Source: Nocardia arizonensis (GTDB lineage Bacteria > Actinomycetota > Actinomycetes > Mycobacteriales > Mycobacteriaceae). From it: DNA of 64,000 bases. Positions 8,633 to 16,701 of the stretch are shown piece after piece. The position numbers and the translations under genes were made by a program. Each line of letters opens with the position of its first letter. Positions within the stretch are counted from its first letter, which is position 1. The notes below the pieces were generated by a model. It saw only the letters and a program-made list of their open reading frames with translations, did no database searches and was not told the DNA's origin. The stretch lies in NCBI RefSeq assembly GCF_001310275.1, contig NZ_LGYZ01000133.1, positions 62,001-126,000 of the forward strand, read 5' to 3'.

Positions 8633-10101
8633 GCGCTGACCCGCTTGGAAATGGACGCGTGCTCCGGCAAGATCAACCCGATTCCCAGGCTGGCGGCGAA
8701 GGCCGCGGCTTGGGAGCCGTAGCAGCGGCGCACGCTCAACCGCGACGCCGCACTCATCGCCTTGACCGACGCCTCGATCCCGGGCAGGTCCCCGTCGAGA
8801 TGATCGGTCACCGTCACCAACGCCCCGAACCGGGTCAAGCCCGCACCGCGCGCCTGTTCCTCGCGGGCGGCGCTGGTGTTGCCGACCCGGATCCGCGCCG
8901 ACGCGGAAGCGATACCGCGTTCGGTCTGCTCGGCCGCGATCGCGTCACGGAAGTCCGAGTCGACCAGGGAGGTGGCTTCGGCGGCCGAGTGCAGCCGATA
9001 CACCAGGGCCACGCGTTTGCGGGGCACGTCCGCGCGCGGGCGTAGGAGTTCTTCGAGGACGGTTTCCATGACCGCGCCGCGCGGCGCGGCGTCCATCTCC
9101 CAGGTGATCGAGCGGGCGCCGTCGTGGACGTAGTGATCCCAGCGATCGAGGTGGGCGACCGGGCCGACCGAATCCCAGGACTGGGTCTCCACCAGCGACG
9201 CGCCAGCGGCTTCGACGTCGCGTTGGGAGGCGAGGTCGTAGCGGCTGCGGACCAGGGCGAGGACTTCCCACGCCTGGAGCGGGGTGGCGGGCAGGCCGGC
9301 GCGGGCGAGTTGGGACAGCACGCCTTGCAGGCGTTGCCCGATCTCACGGGCCTGCTCGGCCTCGTCACGGCGGACACGGCCTTTGCCGATGGCGCGGTAG
9401 GTGATCGCGATGCGGGCCTCGATGCGCACCCCGACGCCGCCCAGGTCAGCGGCGGCCTCGCGCATCACCGCCCGCGCGAACTCCGGAGCTTGCTCGCGCA
9501 CCAGCCGAGTGACCTCACGGGCTTGACGCAGCCGGGTCTCGACCACGTTGTCCAGGACCGCGGTAATGGCCACGACTTCCCCGCCCCGGCTCTGGGTCGC
9601 CAGGAACTGGCCGAATCCCTCGACCCAGGCGTCGATCTGGGGTTGATCGACCAGCTCCTTGCCGCGCGGGACGACCCGCAGCACGACGGTGTAGTGGTCG
9701 CTGCGGCGGATGTGCAGCATCGCGAACCTGCGCCCGCCCGCCGTCTCGTACTCCGAGAGCCTCGAATCCGCCAGCAGCCCGGGTAGTTTCGCGATGCCGG
9801 GGATGCGTGCGAAGCGCCCCGCTTTGTAGAGGTGTTCCCCGCGCGAGCGCGCGGCGGCGAACTGGATACGCAACGCCAGCAGCTCCCACCCCGTGCGGCC
9901 GTTGATCGTGACCGCCAACGGCGCGAACACCAACGCGGCCACGACCACCAAGACGGCGGCGACGCTGAGCGAGCGGGTGATCAGGAATCCGGCCATGATC
10001 GTGATCACCAGCCCGAGACCGAACATCGACACACCCCACGTGAACCCGAAAAACCCTGCGCTGCGGGGGCGTTCCCACCGCCCGTACATCCGCGCGGTCA
10101 T
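8629..10101 (-). CDS. SCO6880-family conjugation membrane protein (PrgI/TcpE-like start)
   Basis: A 490-residue protein with two adjacent N-terminal membrane helices (residues ~17-40 and ~44-65) like PrgI/TcpE/VirB3 proteins. A long cytosolic part follows with a GRRFAMLHIRRSDHYTVVLR segment and a C-terminal ~170-residue domain. This layout matches the actinobacterial SCO6880 family, found next to a VirB4-like ATPase in conjugative elements and thought to replace the VirB3 and N-terminal VirB4 portions. It overlaps the VirB6-like gene upstream and the ATPase downstream by 4 bases each. The family name is from recognition of the overall pattern, not from a search. Confidence 0.78.
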   Translation of the reverse strand: MTARMYGRWERPRSAGFFGFTWGVSMFGLGLVITIMAGFLITRSLSVAAVLVVVAALVFAPLAVTINGRTGWELLALRIQFAAARSRGEHLYKAGRFARIPGIAKLPGLLADSRLSEYETAGGRRFAMLHIRRSDHYTVVLRVVPRGKELVDQPQIDAWVEGFGQFLATQSRGGEVVAITAVLDNVVETRLRQAREVTRLVREQAPEFARAVMREAAADLGGVGVRIEARIAITYRAIGKGRVRRDEAEQAREIGQRLQGVLSQLARAGLPATPLQAWEVLALVRSRYDLASQRDVEAAGASLVETQSWDSVGPVAHLDRWDHYVHDGARSITWEMDAAPRGAVMETVLEELLRPRADVPRKRVALVYRLHSAAEATSLVDSDFRDAIAAEQTERGIASASARIRVGNTSAAREEQARGAGLTRFGALVTVTDHLDGDLPGIEASVKAMSAASRLSVRRCYGSQAAAFAASLGIGLILPEHASISKRVSA

Positions 10102-11555
10102 CGCCGCACCTCCGCCGGGGTCAGCGAATCCGGATTCCAGCCCCCGTCGGCGGCGTCACGGGTCTGCGACTCGACCGCGGCAACGCCCTGCTCGCCCGCG
10201 GCCTTGACCTGCTGCGCCGCCATCACCGCCGCACCAGCAACTCCACCCGCGGCACCGCCGCCTGCCCCACCGCCATCGGCACCGCCCCCGGACTCCGCGC
10301 CCGCCCCTGCCGACGAGTTCGCATTCGGCGAGGTCGACCGCGCTGGAGATCCCGTCCCGGATCCACTCGAAGGCGCGCTGCCGGTATCGGCTGTCGACGC
10401 CGTGCCGGAGTCGCTGCCCGTACCACCGCCCAGGGGCCTGCCCCCGCCGCCGCCTCCACCGCCGCCGGGCGGTGCACCGCCGCCGGGGCCGTCACCGGAT
10501 CCTGCTCCGCTGGGCGCGTTCTCACCTTCGCTGACCTTGCGCGCGCTACCGCCACCGCCGGTCGAGCCCATCGCGACACCGGCCGCGCCACCGGCCAGCA
10601 CCGCGCTCGCGCCACCGCCCCCGCCCAGCGTTGCGACCGCCGGAGCGACCAGCCGGACCAGGGCCGGGAGCACGATCACGCTCATCACCAGCAGGATCAA
10701 TCCGAGCAGCACCTGCTGCGGGTCGGTCTGGTTCTCGTCGCCCATGACCGTGAAGGCGATGGCGTAGACGAGGGCGCCGACGGGTTTGTAGAGCACGAAC
10801 GCCAGCGACCAGGACATCAGCCTCTTGTAGGACTGCGATCCCGGCCCGGTGCCCGAGGCTGCCGCTGCTAGGGGGATGACTGCCACGACCAGGATCAGCA
10901 GGGCTTGGCGGATCACCAGCATGACCAGCTGGATCAGGGTGCTGATCAATCCGAGTAGCCCGACCACGAACAAGATCCCTGTGCCCAGAGTCGATTTGGT
11001 CTGCTCGTTCACCTGCCCGAACCGCTCGACCGCTCGCGCCCAGTCGCCGTCGCTGGCGGTGAAGATCACCCAGTTCGAGAACTCATCGCCAGCGCGGGTA
11101 CCGGTGGTGACCAGGACCGCGAACGCCATCGAGGTGAAGGAGGCGCGTACCAGCATCAGGAAGCTTTCCTGGGCTTCGCCTGCCAGCCCGCCGCGTTTGG
11201 CCAGCGCCAGACGGGCGGCGGCGAACATGATCCCGGCGATGAGGAACACCACCTGGATCCCGCCACTAAACTCGCGGACCGCGGTCAGCGCCGCGCCCGG
11301 CTGGCCACCGGGACCGGTCAACACTGGAGACGGCAGATCAGTCCACCAACCCATCGCCATCCGCACGCCTCTGGTGAACCCGTCCATGAGGCGATCGACC
11401 ATGTCGTCCCAGGCCGAGCCGACCGCGCGGGTCGCGACCTGGCCGACCTGGTCGCACACCTGCTGAGGGCCGAGCGGGATGTCGCAGACCATGGGTGTCG
11501 GCAGCTGTTCGCGCACGCCGCCGGGCGGTGCTGCGATGACGATGCTGTGGTTCAT
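10098..11555 (-). CDS. VirB6/TrbL-like polytopic conjugation protein with Gly/Ser-rich tail
   Basis: A 485-residue channel component. The ATG at 11555 overlaps the upstream stop. After an extracellular N-terminus containing VCDIPLGPQQVCDQ (a Cys pair), at least six hydrophobic helices lie between residues ~85 and ~330 (for example IQVVFLIAGIMFAAARLAL, LGLISTLIQLVMLVI, LLGLILLVMSVIVLPAL). The last 140 residues are a Gly/Ser/Ala low-complexity tail. The layout is that of VirB6/TrbL in Gram-positive T4SS loci. It sits between the VirB8-like gene and the SCO6880-like gene, as expected for a mating channel operon. Confidence 0.8.
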   Translation of the reverse strand: MNHSIVIAAPPGGVREQLPTPMVCDIPLGPQQVCDQVGQVATRAVGSAWDDMVDRLMDGFTRGVRMAMGWWTDLPSPVLTGPGGQPGAALTAVREFSGGIQVVFLIAGIMFAAARLALAKRGGLAGEAQESFLMLVRASFTSMAFAVLVTTGTRAGDEFSNWVIFTASDGDWARAVERFGQVNEQTKSTLGTGILFVVGLLGLISTLIQLVMLVIRQALLILVVAVIPLAAAASGTGPGSQSYKRLMSWSLAFVLYKPVGALVYAIAFTVMGDENQTDPQQVLLGLILLVMSVIVLPALVRLVAPAVATLGGGGGASAVLAGGAAGVAMGSTGGGGSARKVSEGENAPSGAGSGDGPGGGAPPGGGGGGGGGRPLGGGTGSDSGTASTADTGSAPSSGSGTGSPARSTSPNANSSAGAGAESGGGADGGGAGGGAAGGVAGAAVMAAQQVKAAGEQGVAAVESQTRDAADGGWNPDSLTPAEVRR

Positions 11556-12349
11556 GCCGCTGTCCTCCAGCTGCCGAATCCGGTCAGTGAGTCGACGTAG
11601 GTGCCTGGTCCCCAAAGGGTTTCGATCTCGGTGGGCACCGCGACGCGCCAGTCGCCGTCGGCCCAGGCCATCGGCCAGCGCGCGATCCGGTAGCCGAGCC
11701 CGTCACGGATGGCGAATTCGACGACCGCGTAGTCGGGGCTGTAGCCCTGCGCGATCCGCACGCCGTCGGGGACGGTGACGTAGCGGGCGGCCTCGGGAGT
11801 GCGCGCCCGCGAGCGCGCGAACCGGTCGACCAGTGCCTGGCCACCGCCGCGATAGCGAGTCGCGAGTACTTGGCGCCAGGTGGGATCGGGCGCGGCCAGC
11901 GCGCGCCCGAGTGCGTCGGCGGCGGCGAGTCCCGCGCCTTGGGGTGTGCGCCCGAAGCCCGAGGCGATGCCGTCGGTGATCGTGGTGGGGCCGTCGCTGA
12001 TCGAGACCGGCAGCGCCGCTCCGCCCCAGCCGCGTTGCCATGCCATCCCCGCGGGCGCGCGTACCAGGTAGTCCGGCTGGCTCGGGTCGGCACGGCGGGC
12101 TGGTTCCTGTACCAGAGCGGTACCGGAGTCGCTGGAGGCGATGTCGAGTCGGTTGCCGAACAGGTCCGCGGTCGGCCCCAGGGTTGCGGTGGCACTCGGG
12201 TGCGGCTCGGTGGCGCTCGCGTCTGGGCGGGGTGTCCGTGGCTCGGGCGGGGCGGGTTCGTCGTCGCGGGTGATGGTGACGACGAACACGACGATGACGA
12301 CCACGACGATGGCGGTCATGAGGATGATCAGCAGTCGAGGAATTCGCAT
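11552..12349 (-). CDS. VirB8/TcpC-like single-pass conjugation protein
   Basis: A 265-residue protein with one N-terminal membrane helix (residues ~6-27, LLIILMTAIVVVVIVVFVVTI), a Pro/Thr-rich linker, and an external domain ending YRIARWPMAWADGDWRVAVP. Gram-positive VirB8-like proteins (TcpC) have this layout and bridge the wall side of the machine. The tail resembles that of the next gene downstream (HAAVAWQYGDWRLALP), so the two are probably paralogues. It overlaps the VirB6-like gene by 4 bases. Confidence 0.72.
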   Translation of the reverse strand: MRIPRLLIILMTAIVVVVIVVFVVTITRDDEPAPPEPRTPRPDASATEPHPSATATLGPTADLFGNRLDIASSDSGTALVQEPARRADPSQPDYLVRAPAGMAWQRGWGGAALPVSISDGPTTITDGIASGFGRTPQGAGLAAADALGRALAAPDPTWRQVLATRYRGGGQALVDRFARSRARTPEAARYVTVPDGVRIAQGYSPDYAVVEFAIRDGLGYRIARWPMAWADGDWRVAVPTEIETLWGPGTYVDSLTGFGSWRTAA

Positions 12350-12364
12350 GCGGACGGCTCGCTT

Positions 12365-13033
12365 TCAGCGTGGCGGGAAGACGACGAGATCGGGTGGCGG
12401 CACAGCGACGGCGGTGACCGGCGGCGCCGGGTCGTGGGCGGGGTCGGGCAGGGCCAGGCGCCAGTCGCCGTACTGCCAGGCCACGGCGGCATGGTTGCGG
12501 GTGAGCGAGTTGTCCGGGTGCAGGCTGTAGATCTCGACCTCGACTGCCTCGGGGCTGTAGCGGGTGACGACGTAGCCGAGCAGGCGCGGGGCGCCCTCGG
12601 CGACGGGGTCGGTGATCGAGAGTTGTGCTCGCGCGGTCGCCCAACTGTCGCGGCCCGCGCCGGGGGCGAGCATGCGAGCACCGATGTCCGGCCATTGGGT
12701 GTCGGTGGCGATCGAGGACCGCACCGTCGCCTGTGTCGCAGCGACCGCCGCGCCCGCGGGTGAGTGCTCGTATCCGGTGGCGACCGCGCCGTCGATGCGG
12801 TGTGGGCCTTGGTCGGTGACCGGGAGGTCGACGCCCTGGAAGGACTGCCAGTGCAGGCCGGTCGGCGGTGCGGCGGTGTCGACCGCGGCCGGGACCTCGG
12901 CGGGTTCGCTGGGAGCACCGGTGCCGCAGGCGAACAGCGCGGCGGCGGTCAGCGGGCCGGCGAACGCCAGCACGGCGGCGACTGCCCATCGTGGAAGGCG
13001 TTCGGAGCGCGCGTGATTCGGATCGGTAGGCAT
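12365..13033 (-). CDS. VirB8-like external protein, paralogue of the neighbouring VirB8-like gene
   Basis: A 222-residue protein starting at the ATG at 13033 (MPTDPNHARSERLPRW), 5 bases after the upstream stop. It has a hydrophobic N-terminal segment (WAVAAVLAFAGPLTAAALFA) followed by CGTG, which may act as a lipobox. The external domain ends in a Y-D-W-R-LALP pattern shared with the gene at 11552-12349. A partner VirB8-type subunit of the mating channel is likely. Whether it is lipidated or a plain membrane anchor cannot be told from sequence alone. Confidence 0.68.
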   Translation of the reverse strand: MPTDPNHARSERLPRWAVAAVLAFAGPLTAAALFACGTGAPSEPAEVPAAVDTAAPPTGLHWQSFQGVDLPVTDQGPHRIDGAVATGYEHSPAGAAVAATQATVRSSIATDTQWPDIGARMLAPGAGRDSWATARAQLSITDPVAEGAPRLLGYVVTRYSPEAVEVEIYSLHPDNSLTRNHAAVAWQYGDWRLALPDPAHDPAPPVTAVAVPPPDLVVFPPR

Positions 13034-13038
13034 GGCAG

Positions 13039-13335
13039 TCACCACCGGGGGATCACGGCGAGGGCGACGGAGCTGGCGGAACCGAGTAGGGCCGCGCCGA
13101 GCAGGGCACCGAGCAGTCCTTCGACGCTCTCCTCGCGGTAGGTGCGGATGGCCAGGAGCCCACCCACCCAGATCACTCGGGCGATGCACAGCAGCAGCAC
13201 GCACCAGGCGAGGTACCCCAGCAGTTGCAGCAGCGGTTGCAGCACCTGCTGGGGCAGGATCGTGCGCCCGGACGGCGAGGCCGCCCACGGCATCCAATCC
13301 TGTTGCACGAATGCATAAACGACGTTGGGGCCCAT
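13039..13335 (-). CDS. small two-helix membrane protein of the conjugation operon
   Basis: A 98-residue protein starting at the ATG at 13335, whose A is shared with the upstream TGA (TGATG). After a polar N-terminus (MGPNVVYAFVQQDW) it has two hydrophobic helices (LLGYLAWCVLLLCIARVIWVGGLLA and EGLLGALLGAALLGSASSVAL). It pairs with the next upstream pilin-like protein of the same size, as small VirB2/VirB3-type subunits often do. Exact role not assigned. Confidence 0.65.
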   Translation of the reverse strand: MGPNVVYAFVQQDWMPWAASPSGRTILPQQVLQPLLQLLGYLAWCVLLLCIARVIWVGGLLAIRTYREESVEGLLGALLGAALLGSASSVALAVIPRW

Positions 13336-13634
13336 CAGGAGGCTCCGGTAACGACGGCGTTCATGATCGGTCCGGCGCTGGTAGCCAGGATGCCGCCGAA
13401 CATCGCCGCGGCAATGATCTTCGGCGACTCGACACTGCCGCCGTGCCAGCGCTCCCAACCAAATTTGCCGCCCGCGTAGATCAGGGCGGCGATCCCGGCC
13501 AAGCTGACCAGCCAGGCCAGGTAGTTGACCAGGTTGATGATCAGGTTCGAGCCGGGCGGCGTGGTGGGCGTGATCTTGATTTCCTGGGCCAGCACGGTCG
13601 AGGCGACCTCGGTAGCCAATGCGACGAGGGTCAT
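13335..13634 (-). CDS. small membrane protein, VirB2/TrbC pilin-like
   Basis: A 99-residue protein with a leader-like N-terminus (MTLVALATEVASTVLAQEI) and two hydrophobic helices (NLVNYLAWLVSLAGIAALIYAGGKFGW and SPKIIAAAMFGGILATSAGPIMNAVV). A short double-helix protein with glycine-rich second helix at this place in a T4SS operon fits a VirB2-type subunit. The assignment rests on topology and context only. It overlaps genes on both sides. Confidence 0.65.
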   Translation of the reverse strand: MTLVALATEVASTVLAQEIKITPTTPPGSNLIINLVNYLAWLVSLAGIAALIYAGGKFGWERWHGGSVESPKIIAAAMFGGILATSAGPIMNAVVTGAS

Positions 13635-14296
13635 GTCGTCTCCGAATTAGGTGGTGCCGCAACGGATCTGTGGGTCGCGGACAGGCGGGTGATGATCTGA
13701 GTTCCGGCGCGATGCACGTCGGCGGGAACCGCGTGGCGCAGCCCAGCGCGGCGCGGAGGCGGCGGATCGAAAGGGCTGAATTCGGCCAGCTCGCCGAGTT
13801 CGATCTCGAGGAGTTGGTCGTGCCAGCCGATGTCGTAGACGGCCGCGGCCAGGTCGGTGACCAGCGCCCGGTAGCGGCGCACCACCGCGGGCACCTTGCC
13901 CGGCCGTATCGGGGTCAGGACCAGCCCGATCACCTGCACCCCGTCCGGAGTCAGTCCGGCGTGCCATTCCCGTAGTCGGTCGGCCGCGGCGGTCAGACCG
14001 GGCGTGCACAAGCGCGCGGCCACGACTACGCGTTGGGTGGTCTCGGTCGAGGCGGGCCACGCCGGGCCGGTGTCGGCGGCCGGCGCCCACCAGCGCGCCA
14101 GCGTGGAAGCGGCAGCACCGCCGTGCGCGCCGAGCACCGCGAACAGCGGTGGGTGCGCGCCCGTCGTAGCCAGGGGCTGTTCACGGACCGCGGCGCGGTG
14201 CTGCGGGTCGGGAGCGGCAATCGTGTCCGGGTCCAGCCGTGGTGGGCCGGGTGGTCGCGTGGTGTCGGCGAGGCGGTGCGCGGCGGTCATCCTCAT
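13631..14296 (-). CDS. DUF6668-like conjugation protein, degenerate ParA/MinD-type fold suspected
   Basis: A 221-residue soluble protein. The segment PPLFAVLGAHGGAAASTLARWW near residue 50 lies where a ParA/MinD-like ATPase has its P-loop (xGGxGxST), but the lysine is absent, so it is probably a non-hydrolysing relative. The following strands (RVVVAARLC, QVIGLVLTPIRPGKVP) fit the same fold. Such proteins (DUF6668 in my memory of the family) are common in actinobacterial transfer operons next to the VirB2-like gene. The C-terminus is basic. It overlaps both neighbours by 4 bases. Confidence 0.6.
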   Translation of the reverse strand: MRMTAAHRLADTTRPPGPPRLDPDTIAAPDPQHRAAVREQPLATTGAHPPLFAVLGAHGGAAASTLARWWAPAADTGPAWPASTETTQRVVVAARLCTPGLTAAADRLREWHAGLTPDGVQVIGLVLTPIRPGKVPAVVRRYRALVTDLAAAVYDIGWHDQLLEIELGELAEFSPFDPPPPRRAGLRHAVPADVHRAGTQIITRLSATHRSVAAPPNSETT

Positions 14297-15006
14297 CCTC
14301 GCTTCTGGATGTTGGAGATCACCAGATCGCCACCGGCCTGGTCGGCGGGGCGGACGTTGATCAGTTGCAAGTAGTCGATGCGGGTTCCGTCGGGATGGCG
14401 CTCGACCAGATGCACTTCGGCGGTCGTCGGCGCGATCGGGCTGATCGCCACGCAGTGCGTGCTCCCCGTCGGGATCGAGGCGATCCCGACGGCCAAGGCG
14501 TCGAACACGAGTCCGGCCTCGGGGGCGACCAGCCCGAGCGCGGCGGCGGCGTCACGGAGCTGGTAGTACGCGTATTCGAACGCCGCGACCACCCCGGACA
14601 GCGAGCGGCGATCCCCGGCACCGTCGGTGACCACCTCACCGCTCAACCCGGTGCACGCCGGCGCCGGTGTCGCGGACGTGGTGGGCGGGGCGGCCAGCAC
14701 GGCGGAATGCGCCACCGCGGTGTCGGGTTCGGTGGCGCCGGACCGGAATACGGCGAGGATGGTCGCGACGGCGGCGACCACAGCAAGTCCCGCCGCGATG
14801 CCGAGCCAGCGCAGACGCGCCGTGGGCCGGACAGTCCGGCGTTCGCGGGGTGGTGGCGGGTCCTCGGCGGGACGGTCCAGCCACCGCCACGCGTGATCGT
14901 CACCGTCGGCGCTTCCGCGGTCGTCCGGAACAGGTTGCAGGACGGTGTGTCTCGACTTGTCGAGCCATCCGCTCCCGTGGGGGCTGTCGATCTCGGTGTC
15001 CGCCAT
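14293..15006 (-). CDS. single-pass membrane protein of the conjugation operon
   Basis: A 237-residue protein with a cytosolic N-terminus (~70 residues, proline and arginine rich), one membrane helix (LRWLGIAAGLAVVAAVATILAVF, residues ~70-90) and an external domain. The external part ends V-YLQLINVRPADQAGGDLVI and includes a Cys pair. The layout is like VirB8/Mce-associated proteins. The start at 15006 has a strong ribosome binding site (GAGGAGGTGA, ending 9 bases before ATG), suggesting a point where translation restarts within the operon. Function inferred from topology. Confidence 0.65.
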   Translation of the reverse strand: MADTEIDSPHGSGWLDKSRHTVLQPVPDDRGSADGDDHAWRWLDRPAEDPPPPRERRTVRPTARLRWLGIAAGLAVVAAVATILAVFRSGATEPDTAVAHSAVLAAPPTTSATPAPACTGLSGEVVTDGAGDRRSLSGVVAAFEYAYYQLRDAAAALGLVAPEAGLVFDALAVGIASIPTGSTHCVAISPIAPTTAEVHLVERHPDGTRIDYLQLINVRPADQAGGDLVISNIQKRG

Positions 15007-15074
15007 CGGTGTGTGTCACCTCCTCGGGTCGTGGGTGCGGGGGTGGGCCCTCCGGGCGGAAGTTCCGGGGAGGA

Positions 15075-15104
15075 TCAGCAGACCAGCGGGGTAGCGTCTG
15101 CTGA
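15075..15104 (-). terminator. hairpin downstream of the cutinase-like gene
   Basis: TCAGCAGAC (15075-15083) pairs with GTCTGCTGA (15096-15104) around a 12-base loop. The stem extends with one bulge to GGAT-CAGCAGAC. It follows the stop of the cutinase-like gene at 15138 and precedes the strong ribosome binding site of the next gene, so it may attenuate the operon or stabilise mRNA ends. There is no U-tract. Confidence 0.5.
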
Positions 15105-15137
15105 ATCCGGCTTCCGCCCGAAGGGGTCTGGGGTGGG

Positions 15138-16634
15138 TCATCGGCTCGACGGACCCACGGAACTCGTGCTCGCGGGCGGGGAACTCGGCCGGGAGGGCGC
15201 GATGACCGACGGCGTTCGCGTCATCGGCACCGTGGCCGGGGTGGTCGGCGTGGTGCTCGCCAGGTCGCGGGCGATGGCGGTGAACCAGGCCGATACAGTG
15301 CGCAGGGCGGATTCGCCGGTGCCGGTGGCGGGCACCTCGGTGTAGGAGCCGTGGCGGCCGGTGGTGTCGCTGTACTGGGCCGACCCCGCCAGGGTGTAGA
15401 GCTGATCGGGAGCGGTCACGGTGCTGGTGATCGCGTCGAACGCCTCGTTGACCCACCGGCTGGCGGTCTGCGGCGGCACGAGCTGCACCACCGCGGCGGC
15501 GAGCTTGGCCCCCAGGACCCCGACCGCCGCGAGGGGGTCGGCCATGCCGACGGTCGCCAGCTCGGCCACCGTCGCCGGGGTGAGCACCGTGCGCGCGACC
15601 GAGATCGCGGCGTTGAGCCCGATCGTGCCGAGTTTGAACAGCGCCGAGAGCGCATCGGCCTGGCTCGGTGCGGTCGCGGTGGGAGCGGAGGCTTCGGCCA
15701 GGCGCTGCCCGAGGGGTTTGGCGGGCTGGTAGGACAGCTGGTCCAGGCTGGTGCCCGACAGGTCGTCGTTGACGACGCCGACCGCGGTGGTGAACACGGT
15801 CGTGGACAGGGCGGTGGCGATGGTGGAGATCGCCGCGATCGGATCGCGGGTGTCCGACCGTGCCGCGATGTTGGCCACCGTCGTCGCCAGCGGGCTACCG
15901 GGTGTGGTGTCGCAGGTGGCGTCGCCGCCGACACACAGATCGGCGACCCTGCCGGTCAATGCGCCGTAGCCGGTGGAGCCGGTGGCCGCGGCCGTGATCC
16001 CACCTCCGGTCACCCTCGAGTCGAGCAGGGCGATCGTGGAGACATGGGTGCCGGTGGTGCCCGGCGCGGCCGAGGGGGTGTTGGTCTGCGGGCGGCCGGG
16101 CAACGTGGCCGCGCCGACGGCGCGGGCGGGGTTGGCCAGCAGCGCGACCGCTGCCACCTTCTCCGCACTGACCGTGCTGTCGCCTGCGCCGACGCGGGTG
16201 GCGAAGCGGGCTGCCGCCGCGGCGCCGTGGGCGTAGCCCGCGACCGCCAGGCGCGTAGTCGGGCAGCGGGTTTCCACACTCGCGGCGGCCTGTTCGAGCT
16301 GGTCGGCCGCGGAGGTGATTGCGTCGTCGTAGGCCAGGGTGGCGCCCTCGGAATTCTGGCCGTACGGGATGTAGGCTCGTTGCACGGCTTGTCCCGCCGC
16401 GGCGGTCAGCGGCCCGAATACCTGCCCGAGTGCGCCGGTGTCGCTGCCGGTGGCGACATCGCCCTCTTCGCCGCCCTGAACACCGAGCACGTACAGCGCC
16501 GGGCAAGCACCGTCGATCCGTACACCGGGGTCGGCCGAGACCGTCACGGTGACGTTGACGGCGGCGGTGCCGATGAGCAGAGCGATCACCGCACTACGGA
16601 GTGGGCGGCGGGAGAGTATGCGGTTGCTGTGCAT
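15138..16634 (-). CDS. secreted cutinase-like protein lacking the nucleophile serine
   Basis: A 498-residue protein with a signal peptide (positive start, RSAVIALLIGTAAVNVTV, cleavage near VSA-DP) and a cutinase-family body. CPALYVLGVQG near residue 44, the RAYIPYG strand, ADLCVGGDATC (Asp region) and a GRHGSY His region are all as in actinobacterial cutinases. The nucleophile elbow reads GYAHG at residues 133-137 where the family has GYSQG, so Ser is Ala and a classical esterase is not expected. The C-terminus has a Thr/Ser/Pro-rich tail. It may bind lipid or wall material, or be a decoy. It has its own good ribosome binding site (GAGGTGA). Confidence 0.8.
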   Translation of the reverse strand: MHSNRILSRRPLRSAVIALLIGTAAVNVTVTVSADPGVRIDGACPALYVLGVQGGEEGDVATGSDTGALGQVFGPLTAAAGQAVQRAYIPYGQNSEGATLAYDDAITSAADQLEQAAASVETRCPTTRLAVAGYAHGAAAAARFATRVGAGDSTVSAEKVAAVALLANPARAVGAATLPGRPQTNTPSAAPGTTGTHVSTIALLDSRVTGGGITAAATGSTGYGALTGRVADLCVGGDATCDTTPGSPLATTVANIAARSDTRDPIAAISTIATALSTTVFTTAVGVVNDDLSGTSLDQLSYQPAKPLGQRLAEASAPTATAPSQADALSALFKLGTIGLNAAISVARTVLTPATVAELATVGMADPLAAVGVLGAKLAAAVVQLVPPQTASRWVNEAFDAITSTVTAPDQLYTLAGSAQYSDTTGRHGSYTEVPATGTGESALRTVSAWFTAIARDLASTTPTTPATVPMTRTPSVIAPSRPSSPPASTSSVGPSSR

Positions 16635-16661
16635 GAGATTTCACCTCGGTAGGGAGTGCCT

Positions 16662-16692
16662 GCCCGCCCCGGGACGAGGGGCCGGGGCGGGC
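16662..16692 (-). terminator. GC-rich hairpin between lipase-like and cutinase-like genes
   Basis: GCCCGCCCCGG (16662-16672) pairs perfectly with CCGGGGCGGGC (16682-16692) around a 9-base loop, just after the stop of the lipase-like gene at 16702 on the minus strand. There is no clear U-tract, so it may be an attenuator or mRNA-stability element rather than a full terminator. Confidence 0.55.
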
Positions 16693-16701
16693 CGACACGA
16701 T